From Oceanospirillum multiglobuliferum (GTDB lineage: Bacteria; Pseudomonadota; Gammaproteobacteria; Pseudomonadales; Halomonadaceae): 64,000 nucleotides of DNA. This document shows, in pieces, positions 1 to 8,292 of the stretch (the first letter of the stretch is position 1; every line of letters starts with the position of its first letter). The notes under the pieces were generated by a model. That model saw only the letters and a list, made by a program, of their open reading frames with translations, had not been told where the DNA came from and did no database searches. Made by a program: the position numbers and the translations under genes. The stretch covers positions 55,621-119,620 of the forward strand of contig NZ_FUXG01000014.1 of the NCBI RefSeq assembly GCF_900167095.1, given 5' to 3'.

Positions 1-462
1 CAAAAAAGCTTGTCCAGAGAATGTGATATTTAGACTTGTTGGTTTTTGAGTCAGAAATGTTTGCAAACTGGTATCAGTAAACTCTGTTATTAAGCGCCCA
101 GTAAGCGCTGCCTCAGACTCTTTGTTAAACATGGAAATAGCTGCGCTATTGGCGAGTAGTATTTTTCCATTAAGGTCAATATCTAGAATAGGGTCTCTTA
201 GTTTTGATAGCACCGCATCTAGATGCTGGCTTTTACGTTCACCCGGCATCAGGTTCACTTCAAATACGTCTGTAATATCAGCTACATGGCGTAAAGCGGC
301 TTTTAAATCCTCAACGGTTACACCATCGTTTAAGTCCAGTCTCACAAAAGTATGGTGAAGATACATCTCCATACTGACTAAATTCCATTGCTGGCGTGAA
401 AACACCGCCAGAATTTCTTGAGTAATACCCAGTCGATCTCTTGACTTGATCACAAAGCGCAT
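1..462 (-). CDS. TyrR-like sigma54-dependent regulator, N-terminal part (partial)
   Basis: The minus strand is open from an ATG at 460-462 to the window edge (154 codons). The protein begins MRFVIKSRDRLGITQEILAV, the start of a TyrR-type ACT domain (about residues 1-70). A PAS-like segment follows (about 78-150, with DPILDIDLNGKILLANSAA). TyrR-family activators continue with a sigma54-interacting AAA+ domain and a Fis-like HTH; these would lie outside the window. The gene is divergent from the PLP enzyme/OsmC/ABC operon. The shared intergenic region carries TGT-N12-ACA palindromes and a sigma54 promoter, so it is probably the ligand-responsive activator of that operon. Family assignment is strong for ACT-PAS; the effector is unknown. 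Confidence 0.8.
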   Translation of the reverse strand, partial: MRFVIKSRDRLGITQEILAVFSRQQWNLVSMEMYLHHTFVRLDLNDGVTVEDLKAALRHVADITDVFEVNLMPGERKSQHLDAVLSKLRDPILDIDLNGKILLANSAAISMFNKESEAALTGRLITEFTDTSLQTFLTQKPTSLNITFSGQAFL

Positions 463-488
463 TGATATACCTGCTTTTTTATTGTTCT

Positions 489-535
489 TGTAATTGTTTG
501 TAATGAATAAATGACAGTGTAATTTATTTATTACA
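489..535. promoter_or_regulatory. Tandem TyrR-box-like operators
   Basis: A perfect inverted repeat TGTAAT-N6-ATTACA lies at 518-535. An imperfect copy TGTAAT-N6-ATGACA lies just upstream at 499-516, and a further TGTAAT half-site is at 489-494. The arrangement matches the TGTAAA-N6-TTTACA architecture known for TyrR boxes. The sites sit 26-56 bp upstream of the regulator start and about 150-190 bp upstream of the sigma54 promoter at 682-697, which suits both autoregulation and enhancer binding. Confidence 0.6.
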
Positions 536-600
536 AAGTCGTGTTTATCTAGGTTTTATCAGTATTACTCATTGGATTTAGGTATTTCAAGTCATAAGTT

Positions 601-618
601 TGTCATAAATTTATGACA
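601..618. promoter_or_regulatory. Perfect 18-bp palindrome TGTCAT-N6-ATGACA
   Basis: TGTCAT AAATTT ATGACA is fully self-complementary and shares the TGT-N12-ACA frame of the boxes at 499-535. It lies about 65 bp upstream of the -24 element of the sigma54 promoter, a plausible activator-binding position. Assigning it to the divergent TyrR-like regulator is inference. Confidence 0.6.
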
Positions 619-681
619 GAAATCAGTCCTTATTAGGCTGTTTAAAATATAACCATTTGATTTTAAACAATATTTTTTATC

Positions 682-697
682 TGGCTCAGCGGTTGCA
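682..697 (+). promoter_or_regulatory. Sigma54 (-24/-12) promoter of the PLP enzyme operon
   Basis: TGGCTCA-N4-TTGCA has the invariant GG (683-684) and GC (695-696) separated by exactly 10 bases, as required for RpoN promoters (consensus TGGCACG-N4-TTGCW). It lies 45 bp upstream of the ATG at 743 and downstream of the palindromes. The divergent regulator being of the TyrR/sigma54 activator type supports the call. Confidence 0.75.
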
Positions 698-742
698 ATA
701 CCTTAGGGAGGAATAACAAGAACAAAAGCAAAAGGTAAACAA

Positions 743-2044
743 ATGAGAGAGAACAATACCTCGATTAAAGGTGATCAGCGCGCCCAAAGCGCCCTTACAG
801 AGGGTGTGCGCTGGGCCTCAGATCTCACTAGAGCGCGTCAAGCTGGGCCATCGTTAAGTCATAAAGACTGGAGCCAAGCTGGCTTTTCCACTGCTGCCGT
901 ACATGCGGGCACAATGGACGATGAAGCAACAGGTGCAGTTGGTACGCCAATCTATCAAACCTCTACCTTTTTACTAGGCGATGAGCAGTACCGTTCAGTT
1001 GAAGAAGGTTATGCCCGTGATCGTTTCATTTATACGCGTTATGGCAACCCTAATCAGTGGGCGTTACAAACTAAGCTTGCGGCTTTAGAAGGTGCAGAGT
1101 CGGCACTTGTATTCAGCTCGGGGATGGCAGCAATTACTGCAACGGTAATGGCTTTGCTTGATAAAGGTGCTCACATTGTGGCCTCAAATGAGTTGTATGG
1201 CGGTACGTACAACTTATTCAATCAAGAGATGCCTACTATGGGGATTAGCGTCAGCTATGTTGATCCTCGTGATTATGAGGCAATTGAAGCGGCCATTCGT
1301 CCTGAAACTCAGATGATGTACTTTGAGGCCTTAACCAACCCCCTGTTAAAGCTAGTGGATGTGCGCCGTTTAGCGGATATTGCAGAGCGTAAACAAGTAC
1401 GTCTAGTGATTGATGGTACTTTTCTACCTCCCGTTTGCTGTCGAATGATTGAGCAGGGCGCAGACATTGTTATTCACTCCGCTTCCAAGTACTTAAATGG
1501 TCACAGTGATTTGATTGCTGGCGCTATTATGGGAAGTCGTAAGCTAGTGGATATGGTTTGGCCGCGCCTGTTGGCTTTTGGTGGCAGCCTAGACCCTCAT
1601 GCGTGCTTTATGTTTGAGCGTGGCCTGAAAACACTGGCGATTCGTATGGCTGCCCATGAGCGATCTGCACTTAGCCTAGCGTCATATCTAGAAAAACATC
1701 CTCTTGTAAAGCGTGTTTATTACCCGCTGTTGTCAACACATCCTGACCACGATTTAGCTCAGCGCGTGCTTCGCAATGGTGGTGGCATGATCGCATTCGA
1801 AATTTCAGGAGGCGATACAGCAGCCCTTGAGCTGTTAAAACACCTGAAAATTCCAAAGCAAGCGACCAGTTTAGGCGGAGTCGAATCACTGGTTAGCCTG
1901 CCTTATAACACCTCTCATGCAGGCTATACCAGCAAGCAGCGTCTCGATATGGGCATAAACCCTGGCTGTGTACGTCTATCTGTCGGCATTGAAGATCCTG
2001 AGGATTTGATTGCCGATTTTGATCAAGCACTTAAAGCACTTTAG
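743..2044 (+). CDS. PLP-dependent Cys/Met-metabolism (transsulfuration family) enzyme
   Basis: This 433-residue protein belongs to the family of cystathionine gamma-synthase, cystathionine gamma-lyase and methionine gamma-lyase. Visible landmarks are YTRYGNP (97-103), the glycine-rich FSSGMAA segment (124-130), an aspartate in VIDGT (224) and the PLP lysine in HSASKYLNGHSD (K249). The usual VDNTF motif reads IDGTF here. There is an N-terminal extension of about 45 residues before the normal family start. It is the first gene of a sigma54-promoted operon with an OsmC protein and an amino-acid ABC transporter. This favours a catabolic lyase acting on an imported sulfur amino acid over a biosynthetic synthase; substrate specificity is inferred, not shown. 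Confidence 0.8.
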   Translation: MRENNTSIKGDQRAQSALTEGVRWASDLTRARQAGPSLSHKDWSQAGFSTAAVHAGTMDDEATGAVGTPIYQTSTFLLGDEQYRSVEEGYARDRFIYTRYGNPNQWALQTKLAALEGAESALVFSSGMAAITATVMALLDKGAHIVASNELYGGTYNLFNQEMPTMGISVSYVDPRDYEAIEAAIRPETQMMYFEALTNPLLKLVDVRRLADIAERKQVRLVIDGTFLPPVCCRMIEQGADIVIHSASKYLNGHSDLIAGAIMGSRKLVDMVWPRLLAFGGSLDPHACFMFERGLKTLAIRMAAHERSALSLASYLEKHPLVKRVYYPLLSTHPDHDLAQRVLRNGGGMIAFEISGGDTAALELLKHLKIPKQATSLGGVESLVSLPYNTSHAGYTSKQRLDMGINPGCVRLSVGIEDPEDLIADFDQALKAL

Positions 2045-2085
2045 TTATCTCTACCCTTTTATTTACAAATTATTGGAGAAATACA

Positions 2086-2625
2086 ATGCGTAATGGCATC
2101 TCTGTTACTGGCCTGAGCGAGTTTGTTGATGAAATCAAACAAAATGCAGAAGAGGGCATCGCTGCTTATGGCGTTGAGTTGAATTGGCAATCAGGCACGC
2201 GCTCAAAAGTAAAAACACTGCCTATGACGATTGGCACTCATCGTATCAGTCGTGATTTCAGCTGGGAAATTGATGAGCCTCGTCAGCTGCTAGGTTGTAA
2301 CCATGCACCGAATCCGCAGGAGTACCTGCTCTCTGGTGTGGGTGCCTGCATTATGGTGGGTTTTGCAGTGGGCGCCTCTGTGATGGAAATTCAACTGGAA
2401 ACTTTAAAAGTAACGGTGCAAGGCGAATTAAACTTGGCCGGATTCTTAAACATTACTCCTGATGTTCCAGTCTCATTTACTGAGCTGAAATATTGCATCG
2501 AAGTCGCTGGTAACGGCACCCCTGAGCAGTTCGAACAATTGCGTCAAACTGCACTGAAACAAAGTCCTAACGCCATGACTATCATGAACCAAGTCTCAGT
2601 TGTTGGTGATCTTATTATCAAATAA
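2086..2625 (+). CDS. OsmC/Ohr-family protein
   Basis: The 179-residue protein has the OsmC-fold core NPQEYLLSGVGAC with two cysteines, C71 and C88. These fit the redox-active pair of thiol-dependent peroxidases. It starts 41 bp after the PLP enzyme behind a GGAG ribosome binding site and precedes the transporter genes. Family members reduce organic hydroperoxides using thiols. In this operon a role in handling reactive sulfur or thiol products of the lyase is plausible, but that is inference from context only. Confidence 0.75.
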   Translation: MRNGISVTGLSEFVDEIKQNAEEGIAAYGVELNWQSGTRSKVKTLPMTIGTHRISRDFSWEIDEPRQLLGCNHAPNPQEYLLSGVGACIMVGFAVGASVMEIQLETLKVTVQGELNLAGFLNITPDVPVSFTELKYCIEVAGNGTPEQFEQLRQTALKQSPNAMTIMNQVSVVGDLIIK

Positions 2626-2684
2626 CTCGACATAAAGGTTTCATGTCATACAACCATAAAATAAATACAAGAAAGGTATTCAAC

Positions 2685-3500
2685 ATGAAAAAACGTAATA
2701 AACTTTTTTCTATTTTAACAATGATCGCGCTCCCCTCATTGGCTTCGGCAAATTCGGCTGCGCTATGGGAATCATCAACGCTTAGTAAAGTAATAGAATC
2801 AAATGAACTTAGAGTTTGTTTTGAAGCGGGTTATATGCCGTTTGAAATGAAAGCTAAAAATGGTTCTTATATGGGATTTGATATTGATATCGCCAAAGAG
2901 CTTGCAAAGTCTATGGGGGTTAAACATGTGCCTGTTAATACCGCTTGGGATGGTATTATTCCTGCGCTTTTAACCAACAAGTGCGACATTCTTATTGGTG
3001 GTATGACAGTAACTTCTCAGCGTAATTTGAAAGTAAATTTTGCTGATCCTTATATTGTTGTGGGCCAGTCTTTGTTGATCAAGCCTTCTCTGAAGGGAGT
3101 TGTGACAAGTTATGCTGATCTCAACGACCCTAAATACGTGATTGCTGCCAAACTTGGAACCAGTGGTGAGATTGCTGCGAAGAAACTGATTGGCAAAGCC
3201 ACTATTCGACTCTTTGAGTCAGAAGCAGAAGGCGCACTTGAAGTTGCCAATGGCAACGCCGATGCCTTGGTGTATGACTTCCCGTCAAATGCTATTTTTT
3301 CCTCACAAAATAAAGACCGAGTGATTCACCTTGATAAGCCATTTACCTATGAGCCATTAGGTTGGGCAATTCGAAAAGGCGATCCTGACTTTCTGAACTA
3401 TTTAAACAACTTCTTACGCCAGATCAAAGGTGATGGCCGGTACATGGAAATGTACAAGAAGTGGTTTGCAAATGATGCATGGTTGAAGAAAGTTCAGTAA
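2685..3500 (+). CDS. Amino-acid ABC transporter substrate-binding protein (family 3)
   Basis: The start chosen is the ATG at 2685, preceded by AGAAAGG at good spacing and followed by a signal peptide (MKKRNKLFSILTMIALPSLASA). An upstream in-frame ATG at 2643 would bury that signal. The 271-residue product has the SBP_bac_3 features: VIESNELRVCFEAGYMPFE near the mature N-terminus, then GFDIDIAKELAKSMGV, TAWDGIIPALLTNKCDILIGGMT and the GTSGEIAAKK segment. It is the periplasmic receptor for the permease and ATPase encoded next. The bound amino acid cannot be read from the sequence; a cysteine or methionine derivative is suggested by the neighbours. Confidence 0.85.
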   Translation: MKKRNKLFSILTMIALPSLASANSAALWESSTLSKVIESNELRVCFEAGYMPFEMKAKNGSYMGFDIDIAKELAKSMGVKHVPVNTAWDGIIPALLTNKCDILIGGMTVTSQRNLKVNFADPYIVVGQSLLIKPSLKGVVTSYADLNDPKYVIAAKLGTSGEIAAKKLIGKATIRLFESEAEGALEVANGNADALVYDFPSNAIFSSQNKDRVIHLDKPFTYEPLGWAIRKGDPDFLNYLNNFLRQIKGDGRYMEMYKKWFANDAWLKKVQ

Positions 3501-3532
3501 TTAAAGACTAATCGAAACAGGGTTGAATCAAG

Positions 3533-4483
3533 ATGGTTAAAACATCCAATAACCTGCTTTGGTATAGCATATTGTTCGCAATATTGCTGGGCCTAGGCTA
3601 TTCCATCATTCTGGCAAGCCAGAGCATACAGTATACATGGCGCTGGGAACGTATTGTGCCCTATCTCATTAATACGGAGCCAAAACCAATACTGTCGCCT
3701 TATGACGGCACTGTCACAGTCAGTGCAAATGCTGACGCCATAATGGTGAGCTCAGACGATGGTGAGTCTGCTTTTGAAGTGAAAGTTTTCTCACAGCTGG
3801 AAGTGGAAGACGGTGATCAGGTGTTTGAAGGCGATGTTATCGCAAGCTTGTCTGAATGGCGCTTAGGCCCTATTGCAAATGGCTTGCTAATGACGCTGAA
3901 AATTTCCATCGTATCGCTCTTTTTCGCAGTCGTGATTGGTCTGTTTGTCGGGTTGGCTAGAATCTCTAGCAACCCGATTTTAAAACACCTCTCAATGCTC
4001 TACGTCGAGCTGGTACGAGGGACGCCACTGTTAGTACAAATTTTCATTTTCTACTTCTTCATCGGCACAGTTCTGGAGCTAGACCGCTTTACTGCTGGGG
4101 CAGCCGCGCTCTCAGTTTTTGCTGCGGCCTATGTTGCAGAGATTATTCGCTCAGGTATTCAGTCCGTTCCTGTTGGGCAGATGGAGGCTGCACGAAGCCT
4201 TGGTATGACCTATGTACAAGCCATGGTCTATATCATTTTACCGCAGGCATTTAAACGTACATTACCGCCTATGGCCGGGCAGTTTATCACACTGATTAAA
4301 GACTCATCCTTAGTATCAGTTATCTCTATTACTGACTTAACAAAGGCAGGTCGAGAGGTTGTCAGTGGCACATTTGCACCTTTTGAAGTCTGGTTCACAG
4401 TGGCGTTGTTATATCTGCTATTGACTGGAAGTTTGTCATGGTTAGTGAACAAATTAGAAAAAAGGATGGCGAGCAGTGACTAA
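3533..4483 (+). CDS. Amino-acid ABC transporter permease with extra N-terminal extracytoplasmic domain
   Basis: The C-terminal 200 residues are a typical HisM/GlnP-type permease. It begins [18 protein letters not shown] near residue 113 and contains the EAA loop [20 protein letters not shown] before the last helices. Unusually there is an additional N-terminal helix (about 9-29). It is followed by a soluble segment of about 75 residues that looks like a barrel-sandwich hybrid (lipoyl-like) fold: [12 protein letters not shown], then [19 protein letters not shown]. Standard permeases of this family begin directly at the TMD. The soluble part should face the periplasm, near the binding protein. 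It overlaps the ATPase start by 8 bp. Confidence 0.8.
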   Translation: MVKTSNNLLWYSILFAILLGLGYSIILASQSIQYTWRWERIVPYLINTEPKPILSPYDGTVTVSANADAIMVSSDDGESAFEVKVFSQLEVEDGDQVFEGDVIASLSEWRLGPIANGLLMTLKISIVSLFFAVVIGLFVGLARISSNPILKHLSMLYVELVRGTPLLVQIFIFYFFIGTVLELDRFTAGAAALSVFAAAYVAEIIRSGIQSVPVGQMEAARSLGMTYVQAMVYIILPQAFKRTLPPMAGQFITLIKDSSLVSVISITDLTKAGREVVSGTFAPFEVWFTVALLYLLLTGSLSWLVNKLEKRMASSD

Positions 4484-5228
4484 TCAATATCAAGGCAATG
4501 ACATGATCGTTGCGAAAAATATCGACAAGTACTACCCCAATGGTTGTCATGCATTAAAAGCCGTCTCTGCGACTATCAATCGAGGTGAGGTAGTGGTTGT
4601 CATAGGGCCATCTGGCTCAGGAAAATCAACATTTTTACGCACTTTGAATCAGCTTGAAACGATTACAACAGGCGAGATTATAGTTGATGGCATCAATATG
4701 TATGCCTCTAGCACGAACATTAATAAGTTGCGTGAAGAAGTTGGAATGGTGTTTCAAAACTTCAACCTCTTTCCCCATATGAACGTGCTAGAAAATGTCA
4801 TGTTGGCACCGATGAAAGTCTCTAAGCGTAAGCGTGAGGATGTTGAGCCTCTAGCACGAAAAATATTGTGCAAAGTGGGCTTGGAGGCGCGTATTGATAA
4901 TTACCCGTCTCAGCTTTCTGGAGGGCAAATGCAGCGTGTCGCTATTGCTAGGGCGCTGGCAATGGAACCTGATGTGATGCTGTTTGATGAACCAACCTCT
5001 GCCCTTGATCCAGAAATGGTAGGGGAGGTATTGGAGGTCATGAAGCAACTTGCCAGCGACGGTATGACGATGGTGGTTGTAACTCACGAAATGGGCTTTG
5101 CACGAGAGGTTGCTGATCGAGTGCTCTTTATGGAGGACGGTCAGCTATTGGTAGACGATACGCCAGAGTCATTTTTTGACAACCCTTCTCATCCAAGGTT
5201 AGCAAGCTTTCTTTCGCAAGTGCTTTAG
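4476..5228 (+). CDS. Amino-acid ABC transporter ATP-binding protein
   Basis: This PAAT-family ATPase (GlnQ/HisP type) has Walker A GPSGSGKS, a Q-loop in [16 protein letters not shown], signature [15 protein letters not shown], Walker [13 protein letters not shown] and the H-loop [10 protein letters not shown]. The GTG at 4476 overlaps the permease stop and has AAAGGA about 10 bp upstream. An ATG at 4503 is an alternative that would remove nine residues. It energises the permease encoded upstream and closes the operon; no obvious terminator follows immediately. Confidence 0.88.
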   Translation: MTNQYQGNDMIVAKNIDKYYPNGCHALKAVSATINRGEVVVVIGPSGSGKSTFLRTLNQLETITTGEIIVDGINMYASSTNINKLREEVGMVFQNFNLFPHMNVLENVMLAPMKVSKRKREDVEPLARKILCKVGLEARIDNYPSQLSGGQMQRVAIARALAMEPDVMLFDEPTSALDPEMVGEVLEVMKQLASDGMTMVVVTHEMGFAREVADRVLFMEDGQLLVDDTPESFFDNPSHPRLASFLSQVL

Positions 5229-5522
5229 ATGAGTGAAGGCAGAGATTGAGCTTATCTGCTGTATCAGACAAAGGCATAGGCTGAAAGCCGGCTGATTTTG
5301 ACTGAATACACCATATTAGTGCTTTAAAAGTGGCATTTTTGAAAATTAAAGCTAACGACTCGGTGATAGATTTAATAGGCAATTTGATCCTAGGGTGATC
5401 CAAATCCCTTGGTTTAAAACAGTCCAGAAGACTGAGATACACGTCCTTAAAAGGGACTTTGTTCAGGGACTTTAAAAGAGTCCCTTTATTTACCCTGTCG
5501 TTTAGTCCTTTGGGAAAATATT
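5229..5522. other. Intergenic region upstream of aceE, no gene seen
   Basis: About 290 bp without a convincing reading frame. It contains a directly repeated TGATCC (5385-5390 and 5396-5401, spaced 11 bp, one helical turn) and the hairpin listed at 5465-5485. I see no PdhR-type AATTGG-N3-CCAATT site. The aceE promoter must lie here, but no clear -35/-10 pair stands out. Confidence 0.5.
5465..5488 (+). terminator. Hairpin with T-rich tail ahead of aceE
   Basis: AGGGACT (5465-5471) pairs with AGTCCCT (5479-5485) around a 7-nt loop and is followed by TTATTTA. A second AGGGACTTT copy lies a little upstream (about 5453), so the downstream arm could pair with either copy. It may terminate the upstream operon, or act as an attenuator in the aceE leader. 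Confidence 0.4.
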
Positions 5523-8198
5523 ATGAATACAGTGACCCCTAATACCGAGCCTTATAACAATGAAGATATGGCTCAAGAGAACCAAGAATGGATCGAAGCG
5601 CTTAATAATATATTAGATGAGCAAGGTGACCTGCGCGGCAAGGATATACTACGCATACTGCAAGATTATATGTTAAGTAAAAATATTAACTTAACAGAAG
5701 CAACGCTTAATACACCTTATCGAAATAGTATCTCTGTTAATGAACAACCTGCTTATCCAGGACAGGCAGAGTTAGAGCGTAAAATAGAAAACATTATCCG
5801 CTGGAATGCGGCGGCAATGGTGCTAAAAGCTAATGACGCAGGCACCGGTGTAGGTGGTCATATCGCCACTTATCAATCAGCGGCTACCATGCTAGAAGTG
5901 GGCTTTAATCACTTTTTTAGAAATAAATCAGAAGGCTATGGTGGTGACCAACTGTTGGTGCAGGCACATGCCGCGCCTGGTTTGTATGCGCGCGCCTATC
6001 TTGAAGGGCGCTTAACAGCCGAACAGATGACCAATTTCCGCCGTGAGCTACAAACAGGCGGCGGTTTAAGTTCTTATCCTCACCCACGGCGGATGCCTGA
6101 TTTTTGGCAAGGCCCAACGGCTTCTATGGGCTTGTCGACGCCTTCTGCTATCTATCAAGCCCGTTTTATGAAGTACCTAGAAAACCGTGGGTTGAAAGCT
6201 GCTGATGGCGGTAAAGTTTGGTGCTTTATTGGTGACGGCGAATCAGATGAGCCAGAAGTGCTCGGCACCATAAATATGGCCACAAGGGATAATCTCGACA
6301 ACCTTGTTATGGTGGTGAACTGTAACCTTCAACGTCTAGATGGCCCTGTTCGTGGTAACGGTAAAATTATCCAAGAGCTTGAGCGTAGCTATCGTGGCGC
6401 TGGCTGGAATGTCATTAAAGTTATTTGGGGTAGTGAGTGGGATGAGCTATTCGCCCGTGATCACGAAGGTGTGCTGCAAGCCCGTATGGATCGAGCTGTA
6501 GATGGTGATTATCAGTTTTATACCGTGTCAGATGGTGAAACGGTGCGTAATCACTGGATTGAAGAAGATGCGCGCTTAGCCGAGTTGATGAAAATTCTGA
6601 ACAATGAAGAGATTCGTTGTATCAGACGTGGTGGTCAAGATCGTAAGAAAATCTATGCCGCATTTGAACGTGCGGCTAATGCTCAGGGGCGTCCAACGGT
6701 TATTTTGATGAAAACCGTGAAAGGCGATGGCATGGGCGCTTCGGCAGAAGGCCAAAATACAGCGCACCAGAAAAAACAACTGTCAGCTGAAGAACGCATC
6801 GAAATGGGACGTCGTTTTGGTATCCCGCTGAGTGATGAGGCTCTGGCAAATGCCGATCTATATTTGCCGGAACCAGACAGTGCAGAAATGCGTTATATGC
6901 ATGCACGTCGCGAGTCTTTAGGTGGCTATCTACCTTCTCGTAAGGTTGAACATCCAGCGGTGCAAGCCCCTGAGTTATCACTATTTAAAGATGCAGTAAA
7001 TGGTTCTGAGCGTGAACAGTCCTCTACCATGGCTTTCGTACGTATGCTAGCGCGTATGATGAAAGATAAGAGTATTGGTCGTTATGTGGTGCCGATTGTG
7101 CCGGATGAGGCGCGTACTTTTGGTATGGAATCACTGTTTAATCAGTTTGGTATCTACTCATCTGAAGGTCAAAAATACAAGCCGGTAGATTCCAGTAGTT
7201 TGCTGCCTTACAAAGAAGCTAAGGATGGTCAGTTATTACAAGAGGGGATTTGTGAAACGGGCGCAATGGCCTCCTTCTTAGCGGCTGGTACGGCCTATGC
7301 GAATTACTCTGTGCCGACTATACCGTTTTACATTTTTTACTCAATCTTTGGCTTTCAGCGTGTCGGCGACATGATCTGGGCTTGTTCAGATAGTTTGGCA
7401 AAAGGCTTTTTATTGGGTGCAACGGCAGGGCGTACCACACTGAATGGTGAGGGTTTACAGCACCAAGATGGTCACTCCCATGCAATTGCGGCCACTGTGC
7501 CCAACATGTATAGCTATGATCCAGCTTTTGCGTATGAGCTTGCAGTGATTGTGCGTGACGGGATTGAGCGTATGTATGAGCGTGATGAAAAAATCTTTTA
7601 TTACATCACCTTATATAACGAAAACTACCCAATGCCAGCTATGCCTGAGGGCGTTACTGAAGGTGTGTTGCAAGGGCTTTACCGTTTCAAAGCAGATCAA
7701 ACAGAGGGCTATAAAGTACATCTCATCGGCAGTGGCAGCTTAATGCAAGAGGTGCTTAAAGCGGCAGATATTTTGGCTGAATATGGATGTAGCACAGATA
7801 TTTGGAGTGCAACCAGTTACAACCAGCTAACCCGTGAAGCTTTAGCTGTAGAGCGCCACAACATGCTCAATCCTGAACAGCCTAAACAGAACTATGTTCA
7901 ACGGTTAATGGCAGATGAAACAGGTAGCTTTGTGGCGGTCAGTGATTTTGTTAAGTCATTGCCAAATGGGATTGCACGCTGGTTCCCTCAAGGTTTAGTC
8001 ACTTTAGGTACAGATGGCTTTGGGTTGAGTGAAAGCCGTCCGTCATTGCGTGATCACTTTGAGGTGGATGCTCGTTATATCGCGTGGGCTGCACTTGCTG
8101 ATCTCTATAAAAAATCGGTGCTGCCAATTGAGACGCTGAATCAAGCGCGTGAAGCGTTGAATATTCCACGTGAGAAGGCTGACCCTGCATTGTTCTAA
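5523..8198 (+). CDS. aceE: Pyruvate dehydrogenase E1 component (homodimeric type)
   Basis: At 891 residues it matches the usual length of AceE, the thiamine diphosphate-dependent E1 that decarboxylates pyruvate and acetylates the lipoyl groups of E2. The ThDP/Mg motif begins GDGESDEPEVLG and continues to a NLDNLVMVVNCNLQRLDGP segment. Other family landmarks are GGHIATYQSAATM, SSYPHPRRMPDFWQGPTASMG and GLQHQDGHSHA. It is cytoplasmic. aceF follows after 94 bp, giving an aceEF operon. No pdhR repressor gene and no lpd gene are present nearby. Confidence 0.97.
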   Translation: MNTVTPNTEPYNNEDMAQENQEWIEALNNILDEQGDLRGKDILRILQDYMLSKNINLTEATLNTPYRNSISVNEQPAYPGQAELERKIENIIRWNAAAMVLKANDAGTGVGGHIATYQSAATMLEVGFNHFFRNKSEGYGGDQLLVQAHAAPGLYARAYLEGRLTAEQMTNFRRELQTGGGLSSYPHPRRMPDFWQGPTASMGLSTPSAIYQARFMKYLENRGLKAADGGKVWCFIGDGESDEPEVLGTINMATRDNLDNLVMVVNCNLQRLDGPVRGNGKIIQELERSYRGAGWNVIKVIWGSEWDELFARDHEGVLQARMDRAVDGDYQFYTVSDGETVRNHWIEEDARLAELMKILNNEEIRCIRRGGQDRKKIYAAFERAANAQGRPTVILMKTVKGDGMGASAEGQNTAHQKKQLSAEERIEMGRRFGIPLSDEALANADLYLPEPDSAEMRYMHARRESLGGYLPSRKVEHPAVQAPELSLFKDAVNGSEREQSSTMAFVRMLARMMKDKSIGRYVVPIVPDEARTFGMESLFNQFGIYSSEGQKYKPVDSSSLLPYKEAKDGQLLQEGICETGAMASFLAAGTAYANYSVPTIPFYIFYSIFGFQRVGDMIWACSDSLAKGFLLGATAGRTTLNGEGLQHQDGHSHAIAATVPNMYSYDPAFAYELAVIVRDGIERMYERDEKIFYYITLYNENYPMPAMPEGVTEGVLQGLYRFKADQTEGYKVHLIGSGSLMQEVLKAADILAEYGCSTDIWSATSYNQLTREALAVERHNMLNPEQPKQNYVQRLMADETGSFVAVSDFVKSLPNGIARWFPQGLVTLGTDGFGLSESRPSLRDHFEVDARYIAWAALADLYKKSVLPIETLNQAREALNIPREKADPALF

Positions 8199-8248
8199 GC
8201 CTGATCAAGCCCTGTATCGGCTTTAGTGTTGAGTTTATTTTATTTCTT

Positions 8249-8266
8249 CAGCCCTGTTATGGGCTG
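8249..8266 (+). promoter_or_regulatory. Intercistronic hairpin between aceE and aceF
   Basis: CAGCCC-N6-GGGCTG forms a short stem without a following T-run, 27 bp before the aceF start. It may stabilise or process the aceEF messenger; that is a guess from position and shape. Confidence 0.3.
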
Positions 8267-8292
8267 AGGCATCCGTACTCTAGGAGTGTCTG

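Noticed and set aside
5128..5442. Minus-strand 104-codon frame overlapping the ABC ATPase end and the aceE leader
   Set aside because: Overlaps a clear gene and contains no recognisable domain; composition follows the opposite strand.
5229..5522. PdhR operator upstream of aceE
   Set aside because: No AATTGG-N3-CCAATT-type site is present; the repeats found there are of a different form.
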